52,814 nucleotides of DNA from Candidatus Rokubacteria bacterium 13_1_40CM_69_27 (GCA_001917535.1 MNEF01000051.1:1-52814); one strand, 5' to 3'; counted from the stretch's first letter, positions 1-10,554 are shown. Translations and numbers: made by a program. The notes: generated by a model not told the origin, from the letters alone.

Positions 1-248
1 AGTACGAGAGGACCGGGGTGGACGGACCTCTAGTGTGCGAGCTGTGCCGCCAGGCGCATCGCTCGGTAGCTATGTCCGGCAGGGATAAGCGCTGAAGGCA
101 TCTAAGCGCGAAACCCGCCTGAAGATGAGACCTCCCGGGGCGCAAGCCCCCTGAAGGCCCCTCGTAGATTACGAGGTTGATAGGCCGGAGGTGGAAGCGC
201 GGCAACGCGTTAAGCTGACCGGTACTAATCGGCCGTGCGGCTTGACCA
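1..248 (+). rRNA. rrl: 23S ribosomal RNA, 3' end (partial)
   Basis: The window opens inside the 23S rRNA at the sarcin-ricin loop (AGTACGAGAGGACC at the first bases). It runs through the conserved 3' terminal helices to TAAGCTGACCGGTACTAATC near 211-230. The 5' part lies outside the window. The 3' end is placed at about 248 by similarity to other 23S ends and may be off by a few bases. The roughly 80-base spacer before the 5S gene holds no tRNA. Confidence 0.97.
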
Positions 249-330
249 CATTGCACTCATACGATCATCAGGAGAAGATGCAGCGTCTGGCTGCACTCGA
301 GAATCTCCGTATTCGGCACAGCATCACGAT

Positions 331-448
<118 letters not shown>

Positions 449-456
449 TAAATCAG

Positions 457-489
457 AAACGCCCGGGTCACCCGACCCGGGCGTTTTTG
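457..489 (+). terminator. Rho-independent terminator of the rRNA operon
   Basis: A perfect 12-bp inverted repeat (457-468 with 475-486, core CGCCCGGGT) encloses a 6-base loop and is followed by a T run. It lies just after the 5S gene and ends the rRNA transcript. Confidence 0.93.
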
Positions 490-531
490 TTCGCTCGACC
501 CGCGGCCGGGAAGCGCCAGCCCCCTCGCTGA

Positions 532-1356
532 TCAGGCGAACGCGGTCCAGAGCGACAGCGCGAAGGCCAGGACCGTGAGGCAGATCAAGGCGCCCGCAAG
601 CAGGTGATCGAGGGTCGTCTCCGCCCGGCGCTCGGCCAGCGAGAGGACGTAGCCGGCTGCCAGGCCCCCGACGAAGCCGCCCGCGTGCGCGGCATTGTCG
701 ACACCCGGGATCACAAAGCTCATCATGAACAGGACCAAGGCGAACAGGCCGTACTCCCGCCACATCATTCCGCCGAAGATGCCGCCTCTACGCTGCCCGA
801 AGGCGACGATGGCTCCGAACAGTCCGAAGATCGATCCCGAAGCGCCGAGCGTGAGCGCGTGGCCAAGCAGACTGGACAAGATGAATCCGACGACGCCTGC
901 GACCGTGAAGATCACGAAGAAACGGGCGGAACCGTAGAGCTCCTCGACGGCGGGTCCGAGCTGGCGGATCCAGAGCACGTTGAAAAGAATGTGGAGTACG
1001 CCCCCGTGGAGATAGATCGCGGTCAGAAAGGTCCACCAGCGGCCGAGCCGCCAGGCGAGGGAGCCCGTCGCTCCCAGGGCCCACAAGACCTCGCTGCTGG
1101 GAGCGAAAATGTTGAACCCCCCCCGAGGTCGGAACGCCGCCACCGGGTCGAAGACGAGACTGGCCACGTAGAGCGCGACGCAGACGACCGTGATGACCTG
1201 GGTGACGCTCCCCGATCGGAACACGCGGTGGAGTAGCGTGGTGAGTCCCCACATTCCCGGCCGGCGGCGTCCGCAGATGAGACACTCCGCGGCGTCCGCG
1301 CGCGTGAGACGCCCGCAGGAGGGGCAGAGAATCGTGCGCACCTCTCTACGGAACAT
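532..1356 (-). CDS. Rhomboid family intramembrane serine protease with N-terminal zinc ribbon
   Basis: This 274-residue membrane protein has a CPSC...CLIC zinc-ribbon pair (Cys11/14 and 25/28) followed by six or seven hydrophobic segments. The rhomboid signatures are visible: HGGVLHILFN (His118 to Asn126), the catalytic-serine motif GASGSIFG (Ser173) and the catalytic histidine in NAAHAGGF (His224). Rhomboids cleave transmembrane segments of substrate proteins inside the bilayer; the substrate here is unknown. The start overlaps the end of yacG by 11 bases, so the two are probably co-transcribed. The ribbon may bind a partner, which is inference. Confidence 0.9.
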   Translation of the reverse strand: MFRREVRTILCPSCGRLTRADAAECLICGRRRPGMWGLTTLLHRVFRSGSVTQVITVVCVALYVASLVFDPVAAFRPRGGFNIFAPSSEVLWALGATGSLAWRLGRWWTFLTAIYLHGGVLHILFNVLWIRQLGPAVEELYGSARFFVIFTVAGVVGFILSSLLGHALTLGASGSIFGLFGAIVAFGQRRGGIFGGMMWREYGLFALVLFMMSFVIPGVDNAAHAGGFVGGLAAGYVLSLAERRAETTLDHLLAGALICLTVLAFALSLWTAFA

Positions 1357-1573
1357 CGGGAGGGTTCTCGGCGGGGCGTTGCTCCGACTCGATCCGGGAG
1401 CCTTCGTCGAGCCACACGCCCAGGTCGATCAGGCGGCAGCGGAGGGAGCAGAAGGGGCGATGGGGATTACCGTGCCAGGGGATTTCCCGCCGGCACGTCG
1501 GGCATCGCGCGCCGCGCACGCGGGGCGACGGATCAGCTTCACCCGCATTCGACGTTCCGGAATCGCCGCCCAT
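1346..1573 (-). CDS. yacG: DNA gyrase inhibitor/zinc-binding protein YacG
   Basis: The 75-residue product carries the YacG pattern: CPTC, a short loop with HGNPHRPFCSLRC, then IDLGVWLDE. Four cysteines bind one zinc. In E. coli, YacG binds GyrB and blocks DNA binding by gyrase. The frame is open further upstream, but the extra N-terminus is arginine-rich and unlike the family. I chose the ATG at 1571-1573, which gives the usual length of about 65-75 residues. The 3' end overlaps the rhomboid start. Confidence 0.85.
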   Translation of the reverse strand: MGGDSGTSNAGEADPSPRVRGARCPTCRREIPWHGNPHRPFCSLRCRLIDLGVWLDEGSRIESEQRPAENPPDVP

Positions 1574-1751
1574 AGCTCCACGAAAACGCGTCGTCTCAGT
1601 CCTGCGAACGCTCGCGGGGAACGTCGACGACCTCCGCTCCGTCCGCGCTCGCGGGCCGCGGTGCGTTCGGCCGGTCGTGTCCCGGGTGCATGACGGGGGC
1701 ATCCTACTCACCCTCGACAAAGCGTGTCAACTCGCGTACTTTGTGGCCACT

Positions 1752-1797
1752 TGGGAAACTTTTCCCATTGACACCCCTCCCGGGCGTCGCATAGAGT
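1752..1797 (+). promoter_or_regulatory. Putative hppA promoter with adjoining palindrome
   Basis: TTGACA (1768-1773) and TAGAGT (1792-1797), spaced by 18 bases, resemble a sigma-70 promoter about 55 bases upstream of the hppA ATG. A 7-bp palindrome, TGGGAAA-CT-TTTCCCA (1752-1767), touches the -35 box and could be an operator. The 1574-1850 stretch holds no other gene. The regulator is unknown. Confidence 0.55.
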
Positions 1798-1850
1798 GGC
1801 CGTGGTCCGTTGCCTCCGACACACCCGACGCTCGCAGGAGATCCAGGAGA

Positions 1851-4385
<2,535 letters not shown>

Positions 4386-4392
4386 GCGCCGG

Positions 4393-5025
4393 GTGGAGTT
4401 CCTCTTCGACCTGGCCAGCGGCCGCTATGCGCTCGATGACCTGATCCGCGGGGGCGGATACATCGTCCTCGTCGCCATCGTCTTCACAGAGACCGGGCTC
4501 CTGGTCGGCTTCTTCCTTCCCGGCGACTCGCTGCTCATCACGGCGGGGCTCGTGGCCGCCGCCGGCGGGCTGAACATCTGGTGGCTGAACGCGCTGCTGG
4601 CGGCGGCGGCCATCGTCGGCGACAGCGTGGGCTATGCCATCGGCGCGCGCATCGGGCCCCGGCTCTTCACGCGCGAGAAGTCCCGGCTCTTCAATCCCCG
4701 CCACGTCGAGCGCACGCGCCAGTTCTACGCCCGCCACGGCGCCAAGACGATCGTTATCGCGCGCTTCGTCCCCATCATCCGGACATTCGCGCCGGTAGTG
4801 GCCGGCGTGGGGCAGATGCGGTATCGGCGGTTCCTCTTTTACAATGTCGTCGGCGGCGTGGGATGGGTGGTCAGTATGACGGGGGCCGGCTACCTGCTGG
4901 GCCAGACGATCCCGAACATCGGCCGTCACATCCATGTGGTGGTGGCGGTGGTCGTCGGGCTCTCGGTGATCCCCATCGTTGTCGAGGTCGTGCGCGAGCG
5001 GAGAAAGCGGTCGGCGGCCTCCTGA
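4393..5025 (+). CDS. DedA/VTT-domain membrane protein
   Basis: The 210-residue integral membrane protein has the DedA hallmarks: ETGLLVGFFLPGDSLL near the N-terminus, a GD.VGY.IG stretch, then ARFVPIIRTFAPVVAGV and a following N..GG..W segment. DedA proteins act as lipid scramblases or transporters linked to undecaprenyl phosphate or phospholipid recycling and membrane potential. The start is GTG at 4393, seven bases after hppA stops, so it is probably in the same transcript. The acyltransferase behind it suggests a role in envelope lipid handling. Confidence 0.88.
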   Translation: MEFLFDLASGRYALDDLIRGGGYIVLVAIVFTETGLLVGFFLPGDSLLITAGLVAAAGGLNIWWLNALLAAAAIVGDSVGYAIGARIGPRLFTREKSRLFNPRHVERTRQFYARHGAKTIVIARFVPIIRTFAPVVAGVGQMRYRRFLFYNVVGGVGWVVSMTGAGYLLGQTIPNIGRHIHVVVAVVVGLSVIPIVVEVVRERRKRSAAS

Positions 5026-5882
5026 CCCTCCTGGCCGCGATCCTGGGGCGTCTACCGATCTCCGTGACCGCCTGGCTCGGTCGGCGGATCGGCGACATCG
5101 GCTACCTCATGCTCCGTCGGCGGCGCCACGTCGCGCTCGAGAATCTGCGCCACGCCTTTCCCGAGCTATCGGCCGCCGCGCGGCGTCGCCTCTGTCGACG
5201 CTCTTACTGGCACCTCGGGCTGCTCTTCGTGGAGCTGTGCGCGCTGCTCACGCGCCCCGTCGACCGGTTCCTCGAGCGCGTCACCGTCGAGGGGCGTGAG
5301 CACCTCGACAGGGTCATGGCCCGGCACGGGCGCGCGCTGGTCCTCACGGCGCACCTCGGGAATTGGGAGGTGCTCACCGCGGCCCATCTCCTCACGGCCT
5401 ATCGGCTCGCGGTGGTGGTCCGGCCACTGGATTCGTCGTGGCTCAACCGTCTGGCCGAGCGCCTTCGACGGAGGGCGGGGGTGGAACTGATCGACAAGCG
5501 TCGCGCGCTCCGGCCGGTGCTGGGCGCGCTGGCCCAGGGCCGGCTCGTCGGCATCCTGCTCGACCAGAACGCCTCGCGGCGCGAGGGCGTCTTCGTTCCC
5601 TTCTTCGGCCGGCCGGCCAGCACCTCGCGCTCGATCGCCGTGCTGGCGCTGCGGACGGGGGCCCCGGTGATCCCGATCTTCGCCCGGCGCGAGACCGGCG
5701 GCCGGCATCGAGTGATCATCCATTCCCCGCTCGAGCCGGCCACGACGAATGAGATGGAGGAGGCGATCGTCGAACTGACGGCGCGCTGCACGGTGGTGAT
5801 CGAGGCGGCGATCCGCGAGGCGCCGGAGCAGTGGCTCTGGATGCACAGCCGCTGGCGGACGCGCCCGGAGGAGGTCTCCTGA
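5022..5882 (+). CDS. Lipid A biosynthesis (KDO2-lipid IVA) lauroyl acyltransferase-like protein
   Basis: This is an LpxL/HtrB-family acyltransferase that adds a secondary acyl chain to lipid A or a related lipid at the inner membrane. The catalytic HX4E motif is visible as HLGNWE, with the later LDQN and FFGRPA blocks and a C-terminal WMHSRW. Family-like N-terminal sequence (LLTLLAAILGRLP) begins at about 5022, overlapping the DedA stop, but the first usual in-frame start is GTG at 5064, with ATG at 5109. The true start is therefore uncertain: CTG at 5022, or one of the later codons. The 3' end overlaps the next gene (TGATG). Confidence 0.85.
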   Translation: MTLLAAILGRLPISVTAWLGRRIGDIGYLMLRRRRHVALENLRHAFPELSAAARRRLCRRSYWHLGLLFVELCALLTRPVDRFLERVTVEGREHLDRVMARHGRALVLTAHLGNWEVLTAAHLLTAYRLAVVVRPLDSSWLNRLAERLRRRAGVELIDKRRALRPVLGALAQGRLVGILLDQNASRREGVFVPFFGRPASTSRSIAVLALRTGAPVIPIFARRETGGRHRVIIHSPLEPATTNEMEEAIVELTARCTVVIEAAIREAPEQWLWMHSRWRTRPEEVS

Positions 5883-6523
5883 TGGCGCGCGCGCTCCTGC
5901 TCGCTTTGTTCGTGGCGGCGACCGCGTTCGCCGCGGCGCTCGACATCCGGACCGAGGACTATCGTGATAACGCCACCCAGGGCGCGGTCGGCGCAGTGAC
6001 CGGCCGGGCCCTGGCAGAGGGCCTCCGGCCCACGGCCCCTGAACAGCCGGTGACGGACGTCGGGATCACGCTCGTGCCACGCTCGGAAGCCTTCCTGACC
6101 AGGCTCGGAGAGATCCGCAAGCGCGCCCGGGGCGACCTGCACGCCTTCCGCACCTCGGCGGGGGCCATCGTGGAGGCCCGGCGCGCATATGAGCGGGCCC
6201 TCTCGGGGGCGGGCGCGGCCGACCTGGTGCGCTTCACCGTGGTCGATCCCGAGGGGCGGTTCGACGTGCAGGCAGTTCCGGCCGGAGCCTGGCTCCTGCT
6301 CGCCCAGCGGGCGGTCTACACGCGAAAGGATTCGTCCCAGCTCTCGAAGCGCCAGCGCCAGCTTTTCGAGCGCCAGCCCAGGCTGACCGGCTATTACGCG
6401 GTCACCATCTGGCTGCAAGAGCTCACGGTCTCTCCGGGAAGCCTGGAGGTGGTAGAACTGACCGATCGGAATGCCTGGATGACGGCCATCCAGGAGGAGA
6501 GAGTGCTGGACGCCAGCCCGTGA
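5882..6523 (+). CDS. Secreted protein of unknown function
   Basis: The 213-residue protein has a signal peptide (MARALLLALFVAATAFAAA). I do not recognise a catalytic motif. Two parts stand out. The middle is helical and charged (about residues 75-115). The second half has a beta-rich stretch around VDPEGRFDVQAVPAGAWLLL that resembles the carboxypeptidase-regulatory-like beta-sandwich seen in surface proteins. The ATG overlaps the acyltransferase stop (TGATG), so translational coupling is likely. It is probably periplasmic. Confidence 0.75.
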   Translation: MARALLLALFVAATAFAAALDIRTEDYRDNATQGAVGAVTGRALAEGLRPTAPEQPVTDVGITLVPRSEAFLTRLGEIRKRARGDLHAFRTSAGAIVEARRAYERALSGAGAADLVRFTVVDPEGRFDVQAVPAGAWLLLAQRAVYTRKDSSQLSKRQRQLFERQPRLTGYYAVTIWLQELTVSPGSLEVVELTDRNAWMTAIQEERVLDASP

Positions 6524-6547
6524 GCCGGCGTCCAGCGCAGAAACGCT

Positions 6548-6949
6548 CTACTTCTTGGCCGTCCCCCCGGCCTTCACGGTGATGACCTGCGCGACGGTCT
6601 TGCCCTCGTGCTCCAGGTAACGGACGTGCACGGGGTCACCGGCCTTCAGATCGGCCGCGGTGACGTCTTTGCCGGCCTTCTTGACCTTGGTCTTCGCGTC
6701 GACCGCGAACGTCCACTCGGCGTCCTTGCCCTTCTCCTTGCCCGCCACGACGACACTGTCGACGGACGCCGACTTCACGGTGCCGTTGGCGTTCCTCGCG
6801 GCCATCTTCTTGTCGCTGGCCTTTTTTTCGCCGGCCTTGTCCATCTTCTTTTCTTCGGGTTTCGGCAGGGTCTGGGTCTGCGCCGAAGCCAAGCCGGCAA
6901 CGCCGGCCATGAACGTGACAACCACGAGCAGGGTGATCAGTTTCTTCAC
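6548..6949 (-). CDS. Small secreted lysine-rich protein, DUF5666-like
   Basis: The 133-residue protein has a signal peptide (MKKLITLLVVVTFMAGVAGLA), a very lysine-rich linker, then a small beta-rich domain. The pattern NGTVKSASVDSVVV...FAVDAKTKVKKAGK..DLKAGDPVHVRY resembles DUF5666-type OB-like domains found in periplasmic proteins. The start is GTG at 6947-6949, with a strong GGAGG at 6960-6964 ten bases away. It has its own good promoter (see 7064-7092). Function is unknown. Confidence 0.8.
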   Translation of the reverse strand: MKKLITLLVVVTFMAGVAGLASAQTQTLPKPEEKKMDKAGEKKASDKKMAARNANGTVKSASVDSVVVAGKEKGKDAEWTFAVDAKTKVKKAGKDVTAADLKAGDPVHVRYLEHEGKTVAQVITVKAGGTAKK

Positions 6950-7063
6950 GGGTATTAATCCTCCACTACGTCGTTGGTTAGGTCGGACATTCCTCGCCCG
7001 GACAGCTTGGTTGGCCCGCTGACCTCCTTCCTAAGTGGCTGGAAATTAGGATAATTATTTTTC

Positions 7064-7092
7064 ACTCTAGTGAGGCGGCTTTGGCCTGTCAA
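7064..7092 (-). promoter_or_regulatory. Sigma-70-type promoter for the 6548-6949 gene
   Basis: Reading the minus strand, TTGACA (7092-7087) is followed after exactly 17 bases by TAGAGT (7069-7064). This gives a 5' UTR of about 110 nt for the small secreted protein. It is among the strongest promoter matches in the window. It stands back to back with the plus-strand promoter at 7099-7127. Confidence 0.6.
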
Positions 7093-7098
7093 GGCCCG

Positions 7099-7127
7099 TT
7101 GACCCCCCGGCTTGGGCATGGTACAAA
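7099..7127 (+). promoter_or_regulatory. Promoter for the lytic transglycosylase
   Basis: TTGACC (7099-7104), a 17-base spacer, then TACAAA (7122-7127) lie about 20 bases before the ATG at 7149. The divergent arrangement leaves only six bases between the two -35 boxes, so the two promoters may compete or share control. Confidence 0.5.
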
Positions 7128-7148
7128 ATTAGCAAGCTTGCCTCGCCT

Positions 7149-8438
7149 ATGACGACCCAGGCCTGTTTGCGCAGGGCAGCAGGCAGTCTCCTCCTGATCA
7201 TGGCGTCGGGCGCTTTCACGCTCAGCGCCGCTGACCCGTATTCTCTGCCGGCTCCCGCTCTTGAGCAGGCCGTACCCCCCTCACGCGACGATCTCGAGCG
7301 ACTCGATCCCACCCTCGACCTAACCGTGGAACCCTCGGCCGACGATCGGAGTTCCGGGGATCCCGGCCTCGAGGTCGAAAGGGATCCGTGGGCGGAGGCG
7401 TTCGGCGAAGCGGCCGTCTCCTCTGCGGCCGTGAACGCACAGGTCCCGGACGGGTCGGCGTATCCTGTCGTCGTCAACGATCAGGTCCAGTATTTCATCG
7501 ACCGCTACACCGGGAACCACCGTGAAGTGGTCGGGCTCTGGCTGAACCGGTCGGGCCGCTACCTCGGGATGATTCGCGATGTGTTCCGCGCTCACGGCCT
7601 TCCGGAAGACCTCGCGTTCGTGGCGATGATCGAGAGCGGGTTCAATCCACGCGCCGTGTCCCGCGCGGGCGCCAAGGGGCTCTGGCAATTCATGGCGGGG
7701 ACCGCTCGCCGTTACGGGCTCAGGGTCGATCAATGGGTCGACGAGCGCCTCGACCCCGAGAAGTCGACGACGGCGGCCGCCGCCTACCTGCGCGACCTCT
7801 ATCATCAGTTCGGCTCCTGGGCCCTGGCCAAGGCGGCCTATAACGCCGGCGAGGTCAAGGTCACGCGCGCGATCCGGGCGGTCGGCACCAACGATTTCTG
7901 GACGCTGGCGCGTAGTCGGTTTCTGCGCCGGGAAACCAAGGATTTCGTCCCGGCCATCCACGCGGCGACCCTCATCGGCCGCGACCCGGCCCGGTATGGT
8001 TTCGATCTCAACGAGCCCGAGCAAGCGGAGATCGAGATGATCGCGGTGCCGCCGGGGACCAATCTCAGGGTCCTGTCCGCCGCCGCGGGGATGCCGTTCG
8101 AGACCCTGCGGGCGTTCAATCCGGTGCTCATCAAGGGCATCACGCCTCCCGGCCGACCCTACGAGCTGAAGATCCCGGCTGATTCCAGCGAGCGCATTCA
8201 GGCAGCGCTGGCGGCCAGGAAGCGCGCGGTCGCCCGCGCCAAAGGCCCCGGCGAGACGCACGTGGTGCAGCCGGGCGAGACGGTCGCCACCATCGCCCAG
8301 CAGCACGGCGTGACGGTCGCCGATGTGGTGCGCTGGAATAACCTTGAGAGCCCGGATCGAATCCACCCCGGCGACCGACTGCGCATCGCTCCGGTCCGCC
8401 TGCTCGCCGAGCCCGCCGGATCGTCCGGCCGCCGGTGA
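7149..8438 (+). CDS. mltD: Membrane-bound lytic murein transglycosylase D-like, with LysM domain
   Basis: The 429-residue exported protein cleaves peptidoglycan glycan strands. After a signal peptide and a low-complexity acidic linker comes an SLT domain at about residues 140-270. It carries the catalytic glutamate in IESGFNP (Glu162), GAKGLWQFM and AAYNAGEVKV. A LysM peptidoglycan-binding domain (HVVQPGETVATIAQQHGV) lies near residues 368-415. Length and domain order match MltD, though E. coli MltD carries more LysM copies. It overlaps the next gene by GTGA. Confidence 0.92.
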   Translation: MTTQACLRRAAGSLLLIMASGAFTLSAADPYSLPAPALEQAVPPSRDDLERLDPTLDLTVEPSADDRSSGDPGLEVERDPWAEAFGEAAVSSAAVNAQVPDGSAYPVVVNDQVQYFIDRYTGNHREVVGLWLNRSGRYLGMIRDVFRAHGLPEDLAFVAMIESGFNPRAVSRAGAKGLWQFMAGTARRYGLRVDQWVDERLDPEKSTTAAAAYLRDLYHQFGSWALAKAAYNAGEVKVTRAIRAVGTNDFWTLARSRFLRRETKDFVPAIHAATLIGRDPARYGFDLNEPEQAEIEMIAVPPGTNLRVLSAAAGMPFETLRAFNPVLIKGITPPGRPYELKIPADSSERIQAALAARKRAVARAKGPGETHVVQPGETVATIAQQHGVTVADVVRWNNLESPDRIHPGDRLRIAPVRLLAEPAGSSGRR

Positions 8439-8680
8439 AGATCGAAGTCCGGCTCTTCGCCACCCTCGCCGAGTTCCTCCCCCCCGACGGCAGGGCCACC
8501 GGCAACGCCGTTCTCGAGGTCCCGGACGGCAGCACCGTGGCCGACGTCGTCTCCAGGCTCGGCATTCCCCCGGCGCTGTCGCGCATCGCGCTCGTGAACG
8601 GCGAGGATGCCAGCCCCGAGCGTCGCCTGGCCGCGCGCGACGTCGTCACGCTCTTTCCGCCTCTCGCCGGTGGTCGCTAA
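8435..8680 (+). CDS. MoaD/ThiS-family sulfur carrier protein
   Basis: The 81-residue ubiquitin-like protein begins with KIEVRLFATLAEFLP and ends in FPPLAGGR. MoaD and ThiS carry sulfur as a C-terminal Gly-Gly thiocarboxylate for molybdopterin or thiazole synthesis. Here one arginine follows the Gly-Gly, so either it is trimmed or activation differs. The partner activating enzyme is not in the window. The GTG start overlaps the transglycosylase stop. Selenocysteine genes nearby and thiC at 45 kb are loosely compatible with either pathway, but do not decide between them. Confidence 0.82.
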   Translation: MKIEVRLFATLAEFLPPDGRATGNAVLEVPDGSTVADVVSRLGIPPALSRIALVNGEDASPERRLAARDVVTLFPPLAGGR

Positions 8681-9525
8681 CCCCGGGGTGCGGCGCCCGC
8701 GCGTTCGACCGCGGAATCGATCTCGGCGCCGACGAGCAGGGCGACACCACTGAGGTAGAGCCAGAGCATGAGGAGGATCACCCCGCCGATCGAGCCGTAG
8801 GTGGCGTTGTAGTCGCCGAAGTAGCGCACGTAGAGGCGCAAGCCGACGCACATGGTCAGCCAGGCGACCAGCGCGAAGACGGAGCCCGGCGTGACCCAGC
8901 GCCAGCGGTGGCGCGCCGTCGGCGCCAGGTAGTAGACGAGGGTGATGCCGGTGAGCGCGAAGACAATGGCGGCCGGCCAGCGCAGCACATTCCACACGAG
9001 GGTGAAGAGCGGGCCGAGGCCCACCCAGCCGGCCACCGCTTCGCCAATGCGCTCGCCGAAAACGAGGAGCAGGAGGGCCGTGAGCGTCAGCGCGGAGAGG
9101 GCCACCGTCAGCGCCACGGCGACCAGGCGCTGCCGCCACCACGGCCGCTGGTGGGTGATCCCATAGGCCACGTTCAGCGCGATGATGATCGACGCCGTGC
9201 CGTTCGACGCCGCCCACAGCGCAGCGAGGACGCCGAGAGAGAGCAGGCCCCCGCTGGCTCCGCGCACGACCTCGTCGAGCGTCCGGTGCACGAGCGAGGC
9301 GGCGTCGCCCGGGAGCACACCCGCCACATAGTCCATCAGCGTCTTCATCAAGTCCGGGCCGGGCAGGAGGCCGAGCAGCGTGGCGAGGAACAGCAGGGTC
9401 GGGAAGAGCGCGAAGAGGAAGTAGTAGGAGAGGCTGGCCGCGCGATCCAGGATCTCGTCCTCCTGAATCTCCTGCCAGACGCGCCGGCTCAGCTCCCAGA
9501 CGGTGAGGCCGCCGAGCACGTGCAT
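8677..9525 (-). CDS. YihY/virulence factor BrkB family membrane protein
   Basis: The 282-residue protein has six hydrophobic segments and the YihY hallmarks DRAASLSYYFLFALFPTLLFL at the N-terminus, ASNGTASII in the middle, and NATYGSIGGVILLMLWLYLSG near the end. The family was once called RNase BN, but that activity belongs to another gene. A role in envelope permeability or transport is suspected but not established. The gene converges on the MoaD-like gene, with a 4-base overlap of 3' ends. Confidence 0.9.
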   Translation of the reverse strand: MHVLGGLTVWELSRRVWQEIQEDEILDRAASLSYYFLFALFPTLLFLATLLGLLPGPDLMKTLMDYVAGVLPGDAASLVHRTLDEVVRGASGGLLSLGVLAALWAASNGTASIIIALNVAYGITHQRPWWRQRLVAVALTVALSALTLTALLLLVFGERIGEAVAGWVGLGPLFTLVWNVLRWPAAIVFALTGITLVYYLAPTARHRWRWVTPGSVFALVAWLTMCVGLRLYVRYFGDYNATYGSIGGVILLMLWLYLSGVALLVGAEIDSAVERAGAAPRG

Positions 9526-9604
9526 GCGCTCATCCTAGCCCGGGTCTGCCATCCGCGTCCGATCCACCTTGACGCCGCCCCCGGATCGGACATAGGGTTT
9601 CTAT

Positions 9605-9868
9605 GTGACTCGCGTGCTCTTCATCGTGTCCAGGGCAGAATCCAGGCTCCACCGGTACGTCACCTCCGCCTTTACCGGCGTGCGCGAAGTGGAGATCGTT
9701 CTTGATCGGCGCCAGGGTGAGCGTCGCCAACGCAAGGACCCTTCCCTGGCGGACCGGCGGCGCAGTGACCGGCGCCTGAATGACGTCACCCGCAGCCTGC
9801 AACAGCTCGGCTGGGCGGTCGTCAAGTCCGAGTCGCTCCGCGCACGAGACACGGTCCGAGCTTCGTAG
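9605..9868 (+). CDS. Small RRxGERR-motif protein of unknown function
   Basis: The 87-residue protein starts at GTG (9605). It begins TRVLFIVSRAESRLHRYV, then carries a very basic block with DRRQGERRQR and DRRRSDRR. Proteins with repeated DRRxxxRR motifs are common in deep-branching, high-GC environmental bacteria. The function is not known to me. The basic block could bind nucleic acid or an acidic partner, which is inference. It has no close operon neighbour. Confidence 0.6.
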   Translation: MTRVLFIVSRAESRLHRYVTSAFTGVREVEIVLDRRQGERRQRKDPSLADRRRSDRRLNDVTRSLQQLGWAVVKSESLRARDTVRAS

Positions 9869-9942
9869 ATCCGCGAGGTGCATCGCGCCCAGGGGCCGGA
9901 TCGTCAGAGCTCTGCGTCGAAAAGGGTGAGGAGGAGGCGCAG

Positions 9943-10287
9943 ATGAAGCCGGTCGCGGCGGTCGTGCTGGGGTTGGTGCTCTTCGCGCAAAGCTCGAGAG
10001 TCTGGGCCAAGTCCGGCGCCGAAGAAAGCACGCTCGAGCAGATGGGCTATGGCACCGGCAGCGTCGTGGGGTCCGCGGTGTATTTCCCGTTCTAGGCGGC
10101 CTTCTGCATCCTGGGCGGGATCGGCAGCGGGTTCGCCTACGTCTTTGCCGGGCCCCAGACGACCGACCGGATGGCCGACGCCGGCTGCCGAGGGACGTGG
10201 GTCATCACCCCGGACGTCGTGAAAGGGAGGGAGCAGGTGAAGTTCGTGGGCGATGCTCCCGCCTCCGCGGCTCCGGCTGGACGATAG
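9943..10287 (+). pseudogene. Small secreted protein interrupted by an in-frame amber codon
   Basis: An ATG at 9943 behind GAGGAGG begins a signal peptide (MKPVAAVVLGLVLFAQSSRVWA), then 28 residues ending VVGSAVYFPF. TAG at 10093-10095 stops it. The same frame continues for 63 more codons with sensible protein sequence, AAFCILGGIGSGFAYVFAGP and CRGTWVITPDVVKGREQVKF, to a TAG at 10285. The two halves read as one small secreted protein with a glycine-rich hydrophobic segment and two cysteines. One base change (for example AAG or CAG to TAG) would explain the break. A sequencing error or suppression is possible. Confidence 0.7.
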
Positions 10288-10414
10288 CCGCCTGGCCCCG
10301 ACCCACCGGGAGCCCGGCGTCACACTCGCGCGCCATCCCCTGACCGCCGTGGGTCACCCCCATCGCCGACCTTTCATGGCTGTACGGCGACAGGAGCCGA
10401 AACGGCCGGCGGGA

Positions 10415-10423
10415 TGGTACACT
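10415..10423 (+). promoter_or_regulatory. Extended -10 element upstream of selC
   Basis: TGG followed by TACACT (10418-10423) fits an extended -10 promoter, about 34 bases ahead of the tRNA-Sec gene. No convincing -35 box is visible. The rest of 10288-10456 shows no gene. Confidence 0.35.
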
Positions 10424-10456
10424 CAGAACGCTTTTCCCGGGCATAGTTACATGTTC

Positions 10457-10554
10457 GGAAGCGTCTAGGAACCCGGTGGGCCTCCCGGACTTCAAATCCG
10501 GTGTCCGGCTCTAGACAAGCTGGAGGTGGGTTCGACTCCCACACGCTTCCGCCA
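10457..10554 (+). tRNA. selC: tRNA-Sec (UCA anticodon)
   Basis: The RNA folds as a selenocysteine tRNA. The 8-bp acceptor stem is GGAAGCGT with ACGCTTCC (10457-10464 with 10543-10550). The anticodon arm is CCGGA-CTTCAAA-TCCGG, with TCA at 10492-10494. A long variable arm follows, then the 5-bp T arm GTGGG-TTCGACT-CCCAC. The 8+5 pairs of the acceptor/T domain and the UCA anticodon separate it from tRNA-Ser. The end GCCA is encoded. It is charged with serine, converted by SelA and delivered to UGA codons by SelB, both encoded just downstream. Confidence 0.96.

Noticed and set aside
10253..10468. Plus-strand 71-codon ORF leading into selC
   Set aside because: It runs into the tRNA gene, has no ribosome binding site and shows no protein-like pattern.
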